Assembly: GCA_031216915.1 (NCBI GenBank)
Contig: CM062292.1
Location: 74,692,956-74,756,955 of the forward strand
DNA length: 64,000 nt
Source: Pictodentalium vernedei
Taxonomy: Eukaryota > Mollusca > Scaphopoda > Dentaliida > Dentaliidae
Direction: 5' to 3'
This document shows, one piece after another, positions 1 to 12,116 of this stretch (position 1 is its first letter; the number at the start of each line of letters is the position of its first letter). The notes under the pieces are model-generated. The model searched no databases. It saw only the letters and a list, made by a program, of their open reading frames with translations, and was not told where the DNA came from. A program made the translations under genes and the position numbers.

Positions 1-74
1 GTGAAATGTTAATAAGAATTGTAATAAAACTCAGCGGGGAGGAAGGAGTGTCTACTCCAGGGAGGGCTATACCC

Positions 75-155
75 GTCTGGGCCATTGGTAAGTATTAAAA
101 ATATTAAAATTGGTATAAATTTTTCATATTTTTCCACTATACCAATGGCCCAGAC
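75..155 (-). repeat. Internal complementary region (ICR) of DIRS copy A
   Basis: The stretch is bounded by GTCTGGGCCATTGG on the left and its complement CCAATGGCCCAGAC on the right. Between them lie sequences complementary to the two outermost ends of the element, joined head to tail (TTTTTCAT next to ATTTTTCC). In the DIRS replication model this region templates joining of the ends into a circle. Copies B and C carry the equivalent. Confidence 0.85.
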
Positions 156-561
156 TAGCTGAGAATAGTAAACAGGCAGGCGGGCCTAGTACTTAATATT
201 CATTGCTCCTATTTCAGAAAAACAATGAAAATATAGGTGTAACTCTATTTAAGGCCTAGCATAACCCATTATGCTAATTTGACAAAGGAAGCCAAAATAT
301 AAAGAAGTCCAGAGAAATGAGACTCTTTATACATCATTAAAAATGTCCGAGTATTGGATAGAAAAGCTCGTCTTGACACATGACATAGACAATAACGCTT
401 CACATCGAGCTACACATTAAAAGCATATAATATATTTAAAATTGCTTCATATCTAGCTACACATTAAAACTACCATAGCACCGACCCCAGGTTACTATCA
501 CTGAAAGAGGTATGTCCATGTTTCCACTCAAAGCCAGATGACTATTTGGAAATACCACCCC

Positions 562-597
562 CTCCCCCCCCCCACTCCCCCCCCCCCCACTCCCCTT
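562..597 (-). other. G-rich tract in the 3' UTR of DIRS copy A
   Basis: On the element's sense strand this is four or more runs of G (shown as C-runs on the + strand), just downstream of the recombinase. Copy C has a G-tract at the matching place (about 62381-62398). A quadruplex or a polypurine primer role is possible but is inference. Confidence 0.6.
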
Positions 598-754
598 GTT
601 TTGAAAGTAACTACATGTACACTTCAAAATGAAGAAGGGAGCAGACTGAAGACAGTGCTAGAGCAGATCAAAAAGAAGATTGAATAAAAGTCCTAATTAG
701 AATGGACGACCTTCTGAGCGACCGATAACAGTCCTAAAAATCTGAGATCATTAG

Positions 755-1680
755 AAATTTATTCTAAATCTCGAAGATAAAATTTGGTAGAAGTCATCTG
801 TTGTGTCCAATAAGCAGCTTGCAACAAAACCTTCAAATAATTACTACTAGCATAAGCCTAAGAAGAAGCTAAAGCTCTAACTTTGTGATCTAAATCTTAT
901 AAGCTATTCTCCGATTCACAGACAAAGCATTATAAGCTGACCGAATAGCTAACTGAATCCATCTAGATATTGAATGAACAGAAATATCATTTCTGTTAAG
1001 AAGAGAAAGAAATAACCTTTTCCTACCTCTTCTGATAAAACTAGAATGCTCCTTATAAATCTTAAGCACTGTTACTGGACACAACAACGGTCTCTGACCA
1101 TCTGAAGACGGTAATGCTTTAATAAGAATAGGGCTAGGCCGTTTGTACGGAACCTGATTCTTAGCTAAGAATCCCACTTTCGTAGTGTGAGTAATAGAAT
1201 TACCAACACTAAGATAATGAGAGTCTTCAACAGACAAAGCATAAAGCTCACTAACTCTTCTGGTTGACGCAAAACGCTAAAAGAAAAACCGTGTAATAAG
1301 AAATTTAAACTCAACAGTAATTAACGGTTCAAAAGCTGCTTTCTGAAGTTTCAGAAGAACCCCAGCTAAATTCCACTGAGGGACTAGTCTCAAGGTACAA
1401 GGTCTATTCACAGAAAAATTCCTCATTAAGTATTTATAGATACATCTGACCCAATGTTAATTTCCCTTGGTGTGCATAGGTGTCAGAGAGCATAGACCTA
1501 TAGCCCTTAATAGTGACTGGCTGTAACTTAACTTCATCAAAAAGATAAATAAAAAAGTTAGCTAATTGAGAAATAGTTGGGTTAAAAAAATCAATCAATT
1601 GTGATTCACACCAACGAACAAAAACCTTCCACTTCGCTTCATAATTAACGAAGAGGAGGTCCTCCTACAGTTAGAAATTG
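755..1680 (-). pseudogene. Tyrosine recombinase of DIRS copy A
   Basis: This is the integrase that would insert the circular DIRS intermediate. The N-terminal core-binding part lies at about 1260-1680 (aligns with KWKFFVRWCESQLIDFF in copy B). The catalytic part follows: an Arg in TRRVSELYALS near 1240, then LCPVTVLKIY and HSISRWIQLAIRSAY (890-1150), then HKVRALAS with the second catalytic His/Arg pair near 850, and FYLRDL with the candidate nucleophile Tyr near 765. All expected R-H-R-Y positions are recognisable, but a frameshift near 890 and in-frame stops break the ORF. Copy B lacks the catalytic part through deletion. Confidence 0.82.
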
Positions 1681-1699
1681 CATCCATTGCTCGTCTGGA

Positions 1700-3570
1700 A
1701 AACTGTTATCGTGCAGGAAGCTGACAGAGTTTCCCCTGTGTCAGAAGATCCTGGAGAAGTGGTAACTTCCGTGGAAGGTCCCAAAGAAGTTCCCGGAAAA
1801 GAATTATCCACTGTCTGTGAGCCGACAGACTTGCAACCAGTAGAATCTTGCAAGAAGACTGTTTTATCTTTAGCAAGATCTGTTGAATGAGGGGAGCTGG
1901 AGGGTAAGCATACCCTATTATCCCGTTCCATGAAATTGACAGAGCATCTACTGCATAAGCTTGAGGGTCTGGGCATGGAGACACAAAAGTCTGTAACTGA
2001 TTGTTCAGACTCGTGGCAAAAAGATCGATCATTGGACGTTCCCACTGGAAACAAATCTGATTGAAGACAGATTTTTTCAACATCCATACAGAAGGTAGCA
2101 GGCAATCCTTCTCGATAGAGAGTCTGCTGTTACATTGAGATGACCTGGAATATGACGAATCTGATTCTTTTGAAAGAAAAGAAGAATCTTTTCGGTGAGA
2201 TTCAACAGCTGAACGGAATGAGTACCTCCCTGATTCCGAATATAGACTACTACTGTTGAATTGTCCCACAGAATTTGAACATGTGAGTGTATTACTCGAC
2301 TGAGCCAATGATTTTAGAGCTAACCAAAGTGCCCTCATTTCTTTGTAGTTAATATGGCCCTTATGGGACCCAAGAAACTGACTCTCCCATAAGCTATAAC
2401 ATACTTGATCGCCCGGAATCAGAGAAGGCACCCCAACCCTCCTGACTGGCGTCCGTCATGATTATGAATGACGGCTCCTGAATCTGAAGCGGTATTCCCT
2501 GGGAAAACCACTGGATATCCGGCCAAATTTGAAGATGTTTTACTGACTGTGTTAAAACAATCGGACTGTCCAACAACTGATGTTTTACACTCCAATTTTG
2601 AATTAGATAAATTTGAAGTGGACAAGTGCGCAAACGACCTAGCAGAATTAACTTCGCCGCGGCGCCCCAAAGTCGAAACAGCTACATAAACTCTCTTGCA
2701 GATATGACTTGTGCGTTTATGCAATATTTGCATAAATAGAAACTAATTTTGCTCTTGCTACCGGCAAACAGACCCGATTGTTGAGAGTATCGAAACTCAG
2801 TCCAGATGAACAAAACGACCTCGTCGGTATTAAATCCGACTTGTCGACAATGATTATATAAAACCTACTATAGTAGGCGTCGTAGCAGCGATAGCAGACT
2901 CTGAACGTCGCTTTGAAGAGCATGAAAATTTTCGTACCTTTGAAGAATGTCATCCAAATATGCCGACGTCATTGAAGGCGAGTGAGCTCTAAAATGGCTC
3001 ATCACCGCATTCACCACCCGAGTGAACGCCCACGGAGCAGGACTCAAGCCAAAACACATTGCTCTGAACTGGTATACTTCTCCTTGAACCGCGAAACGGA
3101 AGTCTATACTTGCGACCTAATCGTTAACTCAGATGATGCCTCTCACCGATCGAATTAACTCATTTACAATTTGGAGCAATTATCAGCTTGTTATCCAACT
3201 GAGATCGATGACCGGCATGTACGAGCCGTCTGGCTTCAGCACAAGAAGAAAGATGTCTGTAGAATCCCTTTGAATTTGGAATCTCTACGACCTCTACTGC
3301 CTCCATGTAGGAGAGAGTCTACTGCTGAAATCAAAGCCTCTCTCTTGTTATATTCTGTGAAAGGTTCACAAAACGCGAAATCCGCGTTAATGGAGGTTTT
3401 CTCCGGAACGAAAGACGTAGACCATTTTTACAACGTCTCAAACCCAAAAATCCTGAGTTATTTGTTCCAGTTGCTTGCGAATATTGAAAGCCTTCCGCCA
3501 ACTGAAGAACAGAGCTCGAAATCTTCAATTGTAGGACTTACGAGGCGTATACGAGAAACCACGTGAAGCT
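1700..3570 (-). pseudogene. Reverse transcriptase-RNase H of DIRS copy A
   Basis: RT palm: MCFGLSPAPWAFTRV is followed by the catalytic YLDD box (codons at 2949-2960). The thumb side continues to about 2720. RNase H starts at IIMTDASQEGWGA near 2460, and its first catalytic Asp is kept here. It continues through INYKEMRALWLAL and a RHIPGHLN-like segment near 2130. The downstream block MIDLFATSLNNQLQTFVSP (about 2030) is a conserved DIRS segment after RNase H. The coding sequence is spread over at least three frames, so it is broken. Copy B carries the same region at 42088-43900. Confidence 0.85.
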
Positions 3571-3579
3571 CTCGCACCC

Positions 3580-5599
3580 CTCTATGACGTCAGTGTGGGG
3601 TTATGCATTTCGTTATTTTCCGACTGCGTCATCCCCGTTTTGAAATCGCTCCCCTGTTTCGAGCCACCACGACCACGATTAGCTTTAAAAGCAGAATGGG
3701 CCGAGTCTCTCTTGGAGAAAAATTTACCTCTCCGAGGAGTACCACTTGTGGAAGGCTGAGTTGTGAAGCTGAGCGCAACAAAAGCTGACATATAGCTTTC
3801 TTAGAAGCATCTTCACATACAACTTTTAACTGATCATTGAATAATGAAGAGCCCGAAACGGGAGCGGCCCTTAGAGAGCTCTTAACACTGTCGTCAATAA
3901 ATGACGTAGATTAAGGGTAGCATCGCACCTGACCAACTCTAAATTCGCTACTGAAAGAGCAGAGTGGGATGCTGTATACATGATGGCGCGAGAGAGCACT
4001 CTCAAGGAGATAACAACTCCTGTAAGCTCTCAGATTCCAAATTGCCGGCCAATGCCCTGCAAAAATGATCTGCATATCACAGCGTCCAAAATACTTCTGC
4101 TAGATTCAATGCAAGTGACTATAACAAAAGAACTAACGCTACACGAAGACGGAAGAGACATACCTAAGTCCCTAGCTCCGTCATCCAATTGCAGATGAGC
4201 TCTTGGAATCTTATTCTTGCCTACCGTATTTAAGAAGGTATTGCCTCTAAATGGTAGGTCAAGCTTCCCTTCCGAAAGAAAAGAACTTTTTCTAGCCTGA
4301 GCCAGGTCAGCAATAGCTTCGTCACAACAATCAAACGCATCTAACGCTTGGACTGATTGAGACGGATACAGAAGGATAATTTCCTTCGACTTAATAACCT
4401 CCCTGTCCAAAGAAGACAGGCGCTTGGCTCGAGAAGGCACAGAACTAGACCAAAAGGAATTAATTCAGGTGAAAAATCCTGCAGAAACCTCATAGTTTCC
4501 ATATGTTGCTCAGCCAAAGATGTAGTGTCAGTCTCGTATTCATCAAACTCCCTAACACTACCAGCTAGAGGTTCCTGGTCTGGTCTATTATCGGCATACT
4601 GATTATTGAGGAAACCCTTCTTTCTGCCGATCCAGCACCGTCCGAATCATCCAAATCGGAGATCGATGACGGCCGCATATTATGCTGCTGGAAGTCTGCA
4701 ATTAGCAGGGCAATTTGCTCCTGCAATTCCGTATTCGAGGCTATGTTCACCCCCGGTCTATGCCTTTTGGCTCCAGAAGGTGATCTGACACAGAGCCCTG
4801 TGTCCGTCTTTTAGAAAACGACATTTGCCTCGAAATGCTAGCCTTAGAGAGAGCCAGATCCTGGCTCTGACTCTCTACCTCTGGATCTTGCCGACTAGCA
4901 TGCGGTCTACTGTGCTGAGTCCTGGAAACGGACGAAGAAGAGGCTTTTATATCAAAATTACTGCCAGCCGCACTAGCAGAGAAAGGTACATCAGAAACAA
5001 ATGGTTCCGAAGCATTTTCTACCGGACTACCAGCGGAACTGGCAATGAAAGTTGAATCTTTCTGTTTTGTCCCTAAAACGGAAGAATGCTTCGCTACTGA
5101 TGCACCTTTCAATTTGACTGGCCTCTTCCCCTTACGTGCCGTCATCTTAACAGAGGACTGTCTTCCATCCTCCGTATCCTGGACCGCTACGGATTTTCCC
5201 GGTACAGAAGCACTAATTAAAGGCTCTGTTACACCGGTCGAGCTAGTTGACCGTCTGCTTGCCCGAGGTACCGAGTATTCTGCGATACCTCGTAAGTCAA
5301 CATGCTCTGTATCTAAAGACGACGGCAGCACAGAACCTGATGTTATACCATAACCAATACCATGTTCTTGTTCCTCTGAAATGGAAACTAAATTTGATTA
5401 GTTACCTTAGGCGAAAGCACCAAAATCGGTGCTTCGCCAACACATACATAAGTTGAGAGGGAATTCCATCGCTTGGAATCCCAAGACCAGCAAGTTGCAC
5501 AGGTACCATCTTTCGAGCAACGAGTGCAAGCCAAACATGATGAATGATAATCAAGAGAGGACTTCTTCTTCTTACATTTCGAACATGAGGACTTCATAA
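3580..5599 (-). pseudogene. gag-like ORF1 of DIRS copy A
   Basis: The start Met at 5597-5599 sits in the same GTGTATTATGAAG context as copy B before its insertion. The N-terminus (MKSSCSKCKKKKSSL...) holds C5, C8, H18, C21, C24, C27, C33 and C36, eight evenly placed zinc ligands shared with copies B and D. A Ser-rich middle follows (4747-5331), then helical gag-like blocks (4030-4440 and 3582-3960). Frameshifts occur near 5350, 4745, 4560 and 4000. It presumably packages element RNA; there is no host homology that I recognise. Confidence 0.75.
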
Positions 5600-6397
5600 T
5601 ACACATACGTCTGAGGCAAAAATTTTAAACTGAATGGGAGCCGGTAACCAAGTCCAAAACAGGCACAACAAAGGCCCAGGTCAGACAACCAGTATCCCAA
5701 GAATACCCTTAACAACAGAGAAACTTCCCCAGAAAATTCCCCATAGAGAAGGGTAATGGCAAACAGACACGCACGACTATGTCAAAAATAACCAGTACGC
5801 GACAAAGGGGGTACGAATAATCCACATTCCGTAAATTGTCTAAGATTTTTAAGAAGAATTTTAATTAATAACAAATTCATAAACGGCAAATAGTTCTTAA
5901 AAATCTACTGAGAGGATTCAAGGGGAAAAAGGTGAACACTGAACACACACATAATGATAAACAAAAAATGAACAAATCAGGTGCATATCCCGAAAACGGG
6001 AAAGACAAGAAATATTATTTAATTTCAATAAAGTTATAGCCCTGAAGGTTCAAAAACTGAATGTCCACATTCAGCTAGATTCTGCTGCAATTATTTCACC
6101 ATTCCACTTCAAAATCGTGTCTGGCTACATTATACTTTAGGATTTTATAGCACAAACGTCAGGATACGTGTTGATCTGACATGGGCCAAACAACAGAATG
6201 ACAAGATGGCGGTAGCCTATTGTTGTCGTTGACAACAAGTTGTGCATTGCACAAAAGTATGGAGGACCATACTGGTCTTCTCATTTTTAAGTTTTTTGGC
6301 AAATTTTGGGAGTTTAGGGGATTCAAAATTTGTGTTTGGCCCTGGTAATAAATTGGGTTGCACCAGCTAGTCTGGGCCATTGGTATAGTGGAAAAAT
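5600..6397 (-). repeat. 5' leader and 5' inverted terminal repeat of DIRS copy A
   Basis: Bases 6180-6383 match the inverted repeats of copy B (37046-37240 and, inverted, 44935-45130). The rest is an untranslated leader that aligns with 37240-37819 of copy B. No coding capacity is seen. Confidence 0.8.
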
Positions 6398-7295
6398 ATA
6401 ATTTTCCTTGCACTTCCAGACAAAATGTCAGACACCAAATGAATCATGTCTGTCATTTAAGAATGATATCTGACATATTACAAAATGGAGTTTGAGAATT
6501 CGAAATGGTGTGTTTTGGGTGTACATGTACCTTCATCTTAAAGCTGCTCAGAATTCATCCAACTATACCTTGTTTGGCAGGGCTCAATGAGCCCTGCCAA
6601 AAAAGGTATGATTGGTTTCATTTTGAATTGGAACTGAATTACCCTTCAGGCATAATTTAGATACATGTATGGCTATATCAAATCATATTCCTTCACATGC
6701 TGTTAAAACAGATGAGCTGTACAGTCACTTTCTTCACATTTCCCAACTTGCCATCATTAATTTTAGGATTGCTAGTTATGTACATGATTTCCAGCATGCA
6801 TGATGTTCTGATCACTGAACTTCATTGATAATTTTGGCATCAGACATTTTGACTGAAGATTTTAAACCTCAGTCAGACATTAGGCTTTTTGTACCTGACA
6901 TTGTCCTTGTCTGACCACTTATTTTCTGGTATGAGTGAGGCATTGTTTTGTCTCCATTAAAACATTATAGGGTATCAACTTTACAAATGACAGCATTTAA
7001 TTAGACAAATACTTAATACCGTCTCAAGTCACTCACGATAGTATGAAGTATTTATCTAATTAAATACTGCCTTTTGAAAAGACTCACGACTCACCAAGCC
7101 CAGAGGATTAACAGTAATTAGACAAGGCCACACAAAGTAGAACTTCTGTTTCTCAGGCCATTATTTGTAAAATTACATGCGGTCGAGCGTTTTTTTATTT
7201 TATTTTTTATTTCAGTAATTACTTCTTTTCCATCAAAAGTTCATGTCCTTGGTTCAAGTTTTAGGCCTCATAATCTACAGAATAGCATGGGTGGT
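6398..7295. other. Intergenic, AT-rich, no gene seen
   Basis: No coding signal. There is an inverted repeat around 6567-6612 (CTTGTTTGGCAGGGCTC with its complement). It resembles the GACAGAGCTC palindromes at 36461-36512, 49341-49384 and 55206-55256, so it may be a relic of that MITE family. Confidence 0.5.
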
Positions 7296-7299
7296 GTAT

Positions 7300-7367
7300 T
7301 TCATCCCTTGAAAGCAAGAAGGCTTTGCAATGCTAAAGCATTGCAAAGCCTTCTTGCACTCAAGGGA
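7300..7367. repeat. Palindrome, about 30-bp arms
   Basis: CCCTTGAAAGCAAGAAGGCT and the following TTTGCAATGC pair with the complementary copy ending TTCTTGCACTCAAGGG, around a very short loop. It is probably the core of an unidentified MITE. Confidence 0.7.
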
Positions 7368-7629
7368 CAAATTCGTCAATTTTTTTAACTTGGGTAAAAT
7401 ATCAGACATAAACCATTTAATTTTTAATTTTTTAAAAATTAAATTGGTTAAAAAAAGAGAGCATGCGACAGACAGAAGGACCATGCAGGAGGGCCTGAGA
7501 AACATTTTTTTTATTTTTTTTAGGCCCAATCAATCGGTTATTATCTAAGTGCAACAACAGGTATACATGTATGTTTGATAGCAATCAGCCAGGCCATTAA
7601 TTGAATCAGTAGCATGTAGATATAACTTA

Positions 7630-8366
7630 GGGTATGTTTCAGTGAGCTATTCTGGTTTACTTGGTTTATTGTGAGCATGCCTAGACACACGGAATAAAAA
7701 CCAGGTCGTTTTATTGAGCAGTTTATATTCTGGTTTATCATTCTGGATTAAACCAACTAAACCTCCTGGAGAGCAGGGTTATCTGGTTTATCATTCTATT
7801 ATTGACATGCACACTGGAGTGCACATAAAAGTTCTAGGCCTTGCACAACAACAATAAAAAATATTCTGGTTTTTTGTGTCAGATAAGAAATAAACAATGC
7901 CGAGTTCATGACAAAAGGCAATAAATAAAAAGATAGAAACGATAAAAAAGTTAATAACGTTTATTCAGCCCATAAAAGCGGCTTTTCAAAAATACTCGAT
8001 TCTCAACTGAAAGAGTGTTTTTCTGTCAGAAAAAATGTGTTTTGCAACTTTCAGAAGATCATTTTATTTCTATGGTAGCAGTAACGCAATTTCTGACACT
8101 ATCGTTGGAAAGTGTCTTATCACTCTTATGCAGGCCTTTTCAAAGATTGTTTAAAATTGAAAGCAGGGATGTGTTTCCCCCACTTTGAATATCGCCCCTC
8201 CTAAAAATGCGTCCCTGCTTCACGTTTCCTAGCGACATCACGCCAAGGTTTATGTGGAATAGTATTCTCATTAAACATATCATTCCATTGGGATTTCTAA
8301 ATCACAGTTTATGTTTACACGGAATAGTAAACCAAGTAAACCAGAATAGTTCACTGAAACATACCC
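7630..8366. mobile_element. PIF/Harbinger-type MITE
   Basis: The terminal inverted repeats begin GGGTATGTTTCAGTGA and run about 40 bp with few mismatches. The flanks are a 3-bp TTA duplication (7627-7629 and 8367-8369), the classic PIF/Harbinger target site. No transposase is encoded. Family assignment rests on the TTA site and the GGG start. Confidence 0.85.
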
Positions 8367-8607
8367 TTAGGCTTTCGCCTTCCCATGATTTCATCATAAC
8401 TCTTGAGTTCTGTCAAGAGTTTTTTTTGTGACCAATTGTCTGTTCACTCTTGAAATAAGGTAATTTCCAGTTAATTTTTTAATAGTAACTTGATCAATTT
8501 ATTTGGATCAGACAGCGAAGAACACCCATACCCCTCCCATTTGCATTTTGGCACCAAAAATATTGTTTGGCTGCTTTGGCATTAAAATATCTAGAATGGC
8601 TAAAAAT

Positions 8608-8864
8608 CAAGCGTGAAAATAAGCAGATTGTTATCTGCAGAAATAAGGTCCCCAAAGGGTGAATTTAGTAATGCTACCCTGCACAGCAGGGTAGCATTAC
8701 TAAGTTTACCCTCTGTGAACCTCAATATGAATCAAGGTCTCAGTATGAAACAGAAAGCAGTACGCAGAAGATTAATTGGGGGCTTCTTGGCCACAGTAAG
8801 GAATTACATCAGCAAATTCACCGTCTGGGGACCTCATTCTGCAGATTGCTTATTTTCAGGCTTG
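8608..8864. mobile_element. hAT-type MITE, family Q, copy 1
   Basis: The termini CAAGCGTGAAAATAAGCAG and its near-complement are flanked by a perfect 8-bp duplication CTAAAAAT (8600-8607 and 8865-8872), typical of hAT. Inside is a hairpin core, TAATGCTACCCTGC / GCAGGGTAGCATTA at 8670-8701. Non-coding. Confidence 0.9.
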
Positions 8865-9530
8865 CTAAAAATGTGGCACCAAACAGTTTTGGACCAATGT
8901 CAAAACTGCTCCTCTGTGTTTTCACAATCATGCCACTGATAACTAGTGTTGTGTGGTTTACCAGTTTTATAAGTCAGTTTCGGTTTTGCTTTAAAACCGA
9001 AACTGTGTAATTGATAAATGAGTATGGTTTCTGTTTTTTCCTAAAACGTCGGGAAGAGATGTTTTCATTGTTCAGTTTGCACTAACAACGTCTGAAATGT
9101 CAAGCTTTGGCAGGAAATGACAGCGTCGTCAATGCATGCCACATTCTGGATGTAAAGGGGTCACTGCAGCATGTCCCGATCACTCCAGAATGATGTATGA
9201 CAAGTTGTCAATCACACATTATTGATGTAAAAATGGGTTGTGTTTTCTGTGAGAATGACAAAACAGGCAGCCAACACGCCTACATTTCACTGATTACAGG
9301 AAATACCTTGCGCCATCGCTTCGTTTTTGAACATGTTTGTCTGAAATAGTCAATCAGTTTAATTAAAATTACTTATCTACAATCTGTTGGACAGTGAATG
9401 GACGTTTCGGCCCACTAAAATCGTCAGATGTGTACCCATACGCGCAACTAGTAGAAAGCTGTATGACAGAGGGCCACCACAGATGCCGACATTATGTACA
9501 CCATGCATGGTATGGGTACATATAGAAATG

Positions 9531-10360
9531 GATTGGAGGAGTGTCTAATCTGATGGATAAAGGGTTAATATCTCCGGATCAAATTATCAGATTTACCTAA
9601 AAAACTATACAGCACAGCACATCAGTAACCTGAATACATATACGGTATAAAGTAACATGACAATCGGATTGATATTTTTTGAGTCATCTCATGCCAAAGG
9701 GATTGGAGGAATTTTCAATTTGAAGGATAAAGGGTTGATATCTCAGAATCAAATTATCAGATTTACACCAAAAACTATACAGCTTGGCACATCAGTAACC
9801 TGAACACAAATATAAAGTAACTTGACAATCCAAGCAATATTTTTCAAGTTATCAAATGCCAAAGGGATTGGAGAAATTTTCAATTTGAAGGATAAAGAAT
9901 TAATATCTCAGGATTAAATTATCAGATTTACACCAAAAACTATACAGCTCGGCACATCAGTAACCTGAACACAAATATAAAGTAACTTGACAATCCAAGC
10001 AACATTTTTCAGTTTATCGAATGACAAAGGGATTGGAGAAATTTTCAGTTTGAAGGATAAAGGGTTAATATCTTGGGATCAAATCATCAGATTTACATCA
10101 AAAACTATACAGCTCGGCAAATCAGTAAGCTGAACACAAATATAAAGTAACTAGACAATCCAAGCAGTATTTTTCAAGTTATCGAATGCCAAAGGGATTG
10201 GAGGAATTTTCAATTTGAAGGATAAAGGGTTAAAATCTCAGGATCAAATTATCAGATTTACACCAAAAACTATACAGCTCGGCACATCAGTAACCTGAAC
10301 ACAAATATAAAGTAATTTGACAATCCAAGCAATGTTTTTCAAGTTATCGAATGCCAAAGA
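9531..10360. repeat. Tandem array, five units of 165-170 bp
   Basis: The motif GATTGGAG recurs at 9531, 9701, 9866, 10031 and 10196, and a decayed sixth start follows at 10361. The spacing is 170 bp once and then exactly 165 bp four times. Units contain CACATCAGTAACCTGAACAC and TCAAATTATCAGATTTACAC. The array lies inside the large hAT-like element. Confidence 0.95.
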
Positions 10361-11472
10361 AATGGATACGGACGCCGGACAGAAAGACGGACAGATGGAT
10401 GGACAGACAGACAGACGGATGGACAAAGGATGGACGAACGATGGATGGCCACCCCGGATGCTGGCATTATGTGTACCATATAGTATATCATCCATATCCA
10501 CAGGAAAAAGCTGCGTTCCGTAATATCACTCTTGTCAACATGCCGCAGTTGCATTCCCACACAACTAATTTTAAGGGGGCCAACCAAAGGAACACATCAG
10601 CGGTAGAAATAGAAAGTGGAATGGCAAGAGGCAAATGCAGAAAGTTACAATATAAAACAGTACACCAGTGAATTTGTAAAATCAATTCCATTGAGCTAAA
10701 ACCATTGCGTGCGCGTGATGGGGGGAGGGTAGACAGACAATAGGTATTTGGTAAAGTGGTTCGTTTTGAAGCCCAACCAGCTACAAACAATATGACTTTC
10801 CCATGCCAGATTGACATGAAATTATTGCTGATTATCTTACTAGGGTGGGTGGTGGCACTAGCCACCACTGTGAGTGGGGGCGAGGGGTGTACTGGAAAAG
10901 AGTCCATACTCCAGTTCATTGTCGAATATCTTAGGATGGGTGTCTAGGTGACCCACTAGGCAACGCTTGGTATTACTTGCAATGACTGGTAGGGTCACTG
11001 GGCTCACTAGGCTGCCCAGGGCCCCACCCAGGAGTGAACACTGAACAGAGCCCTGGAAAATTGTGAATTGGCTCTTTTTGCACCCATGTGTTAATATCAA
11101 TTCATCATAGACTCTCTTACACCTGAACTTAAAGACCAGAGGTGGGGGGGGGGGGGGGGGGGGGGGATGTGCCTAGAATTGGTGAGTGCTGAGTGGTGGT
11201 TTTCTATGAACACTGTTACATTTTATTTTCTTTTATTTTTTTTGGTTTTGATAATGCCTGCCATTTATACACTTAGTACCAATGGCCAATGCTAGTCACT
11301 GCCAATTAAATCATCATTGAAAATATGACAGTATGGGCATTATATTGACACTACATAGTTTCTGTTCGAAACTGCAGATGTCTTACTATAAAAAAAAACA
11401 AAAAACGACCTATAAACCAAGTTTTTTTTAAAAAACTAAACCGAAACAAGAAAAATAAAACCACACAACACT
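10361..11472. other. Right interior of the large hAT-like element
   Basis: A GGACAGACGGATGG-type simple repeat (10364-10445) produces spurious Asp/Gly/Gln-rich ORFs on both strands. A short inverted repeat (GTGGTGGC / GCCACCAC) lies at about 10851-10868, and a poly-G run at 11144-11166. No protein family was recognised. Confidence 0.5.
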
Positions 11473-11808
11473 ACTGAAAACCTGATAACGTAAACTACAA
11501 ATGTACTCACCTTCTGGCATTTGTGTTCCTGATGTTGCCAGGGAGTTCTGATTGCCGATTCAATTCACCAACATTTGTTCCAAGGTAAAGATTCACTTTT
11601 GTTGATGCAGGCATAATGGAAACGGGCAGTGTGATTCAATGCACTGTTTTAAATCTATCAAGTATTCATCACAGTAACTGAAAAAATAAAATTATTAAAA
11701 AGAAGTATATAAAACATTCACGTGACACAAAAGTAATAGGACAACCAAATCACTAACAATTTTTCATCAGAACATGGATACCATTTAACTGGTTGAGGGC
11801 TACAATGT

Positions 11809-12115
11809 ACAGTTAAAACTAGAAGTCCTGTCATGAATTGTGCGCTTATCTAGACTTAATTGCGCGTAGGAATTGCGCTCAATTGCCATATCGATTGGTA
11901 TCAAAAGCACGGCAGGTTCTTCTGGTTACTCATAGCAAACATAGGCAATGTTTCTGCCAATGGACCTCCAGGTTATCCATTGGCTGAAACATTGCTCGTG
12001 CACAGGCCATGTGTACAGAATTTGATAGCCTTACTATGGTCATAACGCATAGATTAACATGCAGATCGAAGTGCTATTTGTGAGCATTTCATGACAGGAC
12101 TTCTAGTTTTAACTG
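11809..12115 (+). mobile_element. Tc1/mariner-type MITE, family T, copy 1
   Basis: The ends are ACAGTTAAAACTAGAAGTCC and its complement, with target dinucleotide TA on the left and a mutated CA on the right. The central palindrome (CCAATGGACCTCC...) has lost a few bases, so the copy is shorter than the 315-316 bp norm. Non-coding. Confidence 0.88.
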
Positions 12116-12116
12116 C

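Larger units (their letters stand above)
1..6397 (-). mobile_element. DIRS-like tyrosine-recombinase retrotransposon, copy A (3' end beyond window)
   Basis: Reads leftward. The 5' terminus at 6397 begins ATTTTTCCACTATACC and is preceded by AT, as in copies B and E. In order on the - strand: terminal repeat, about 800-bp leader, gag (from 5599), RT with YLDD, RNase H, tyrosine recombinase, 3' UTR with a G-tract, and the internal complementary region at 75-155. The distal inverted repeat lies left of base 1. Frameshifts break every gene, so the copy is inactive, but it keeps all domains, including the recombinase that copy B lost. The family call rests on RT-RNase H followed by a tyrosine recombinase and on the end structure, which together are diagnostic of DIRS. 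Recombinase-bearing Ngaro elements have split direct repeats instead. Confidence 0.9.
8944..11473. mobile_element. Large hAT-like non-autonomous element (2.5 kb) carrying a tandem array
   Basis: The terminal inverted repeats TAGTGTTGTGTGGTTT and complement are followed by GTTTCGGTTT-like subterminal repeats at both ends. The flanks are the 8-bp CTGATAAC (8936-8943) and CTGAAAAC (11474-11481), one mismatch. A perfect second CTGATAAC follows at 11482-11489, so the exact right boundary is ambiguous by 8 bp. The interior holds the 165-bp array, a GGAC-rich simple repeat (10364-10445) and a long G-run (11144-11166). No transposase was recognised. Confidence 0.75.

Noticed and set aside
1-6397. DNA adenine methyltransferase domain, often present in DIRS
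   Set aside because: No DPPY-type motif was seen in any reading of copies A, B or C.
10244-10671. Overlapping ORFs rich in Asp, Gly, Gln and Arg, or Ser/Val/Cys on the other strand
   Set aside because: They are translations of the GGACAGACGG simple repeat on both strands.
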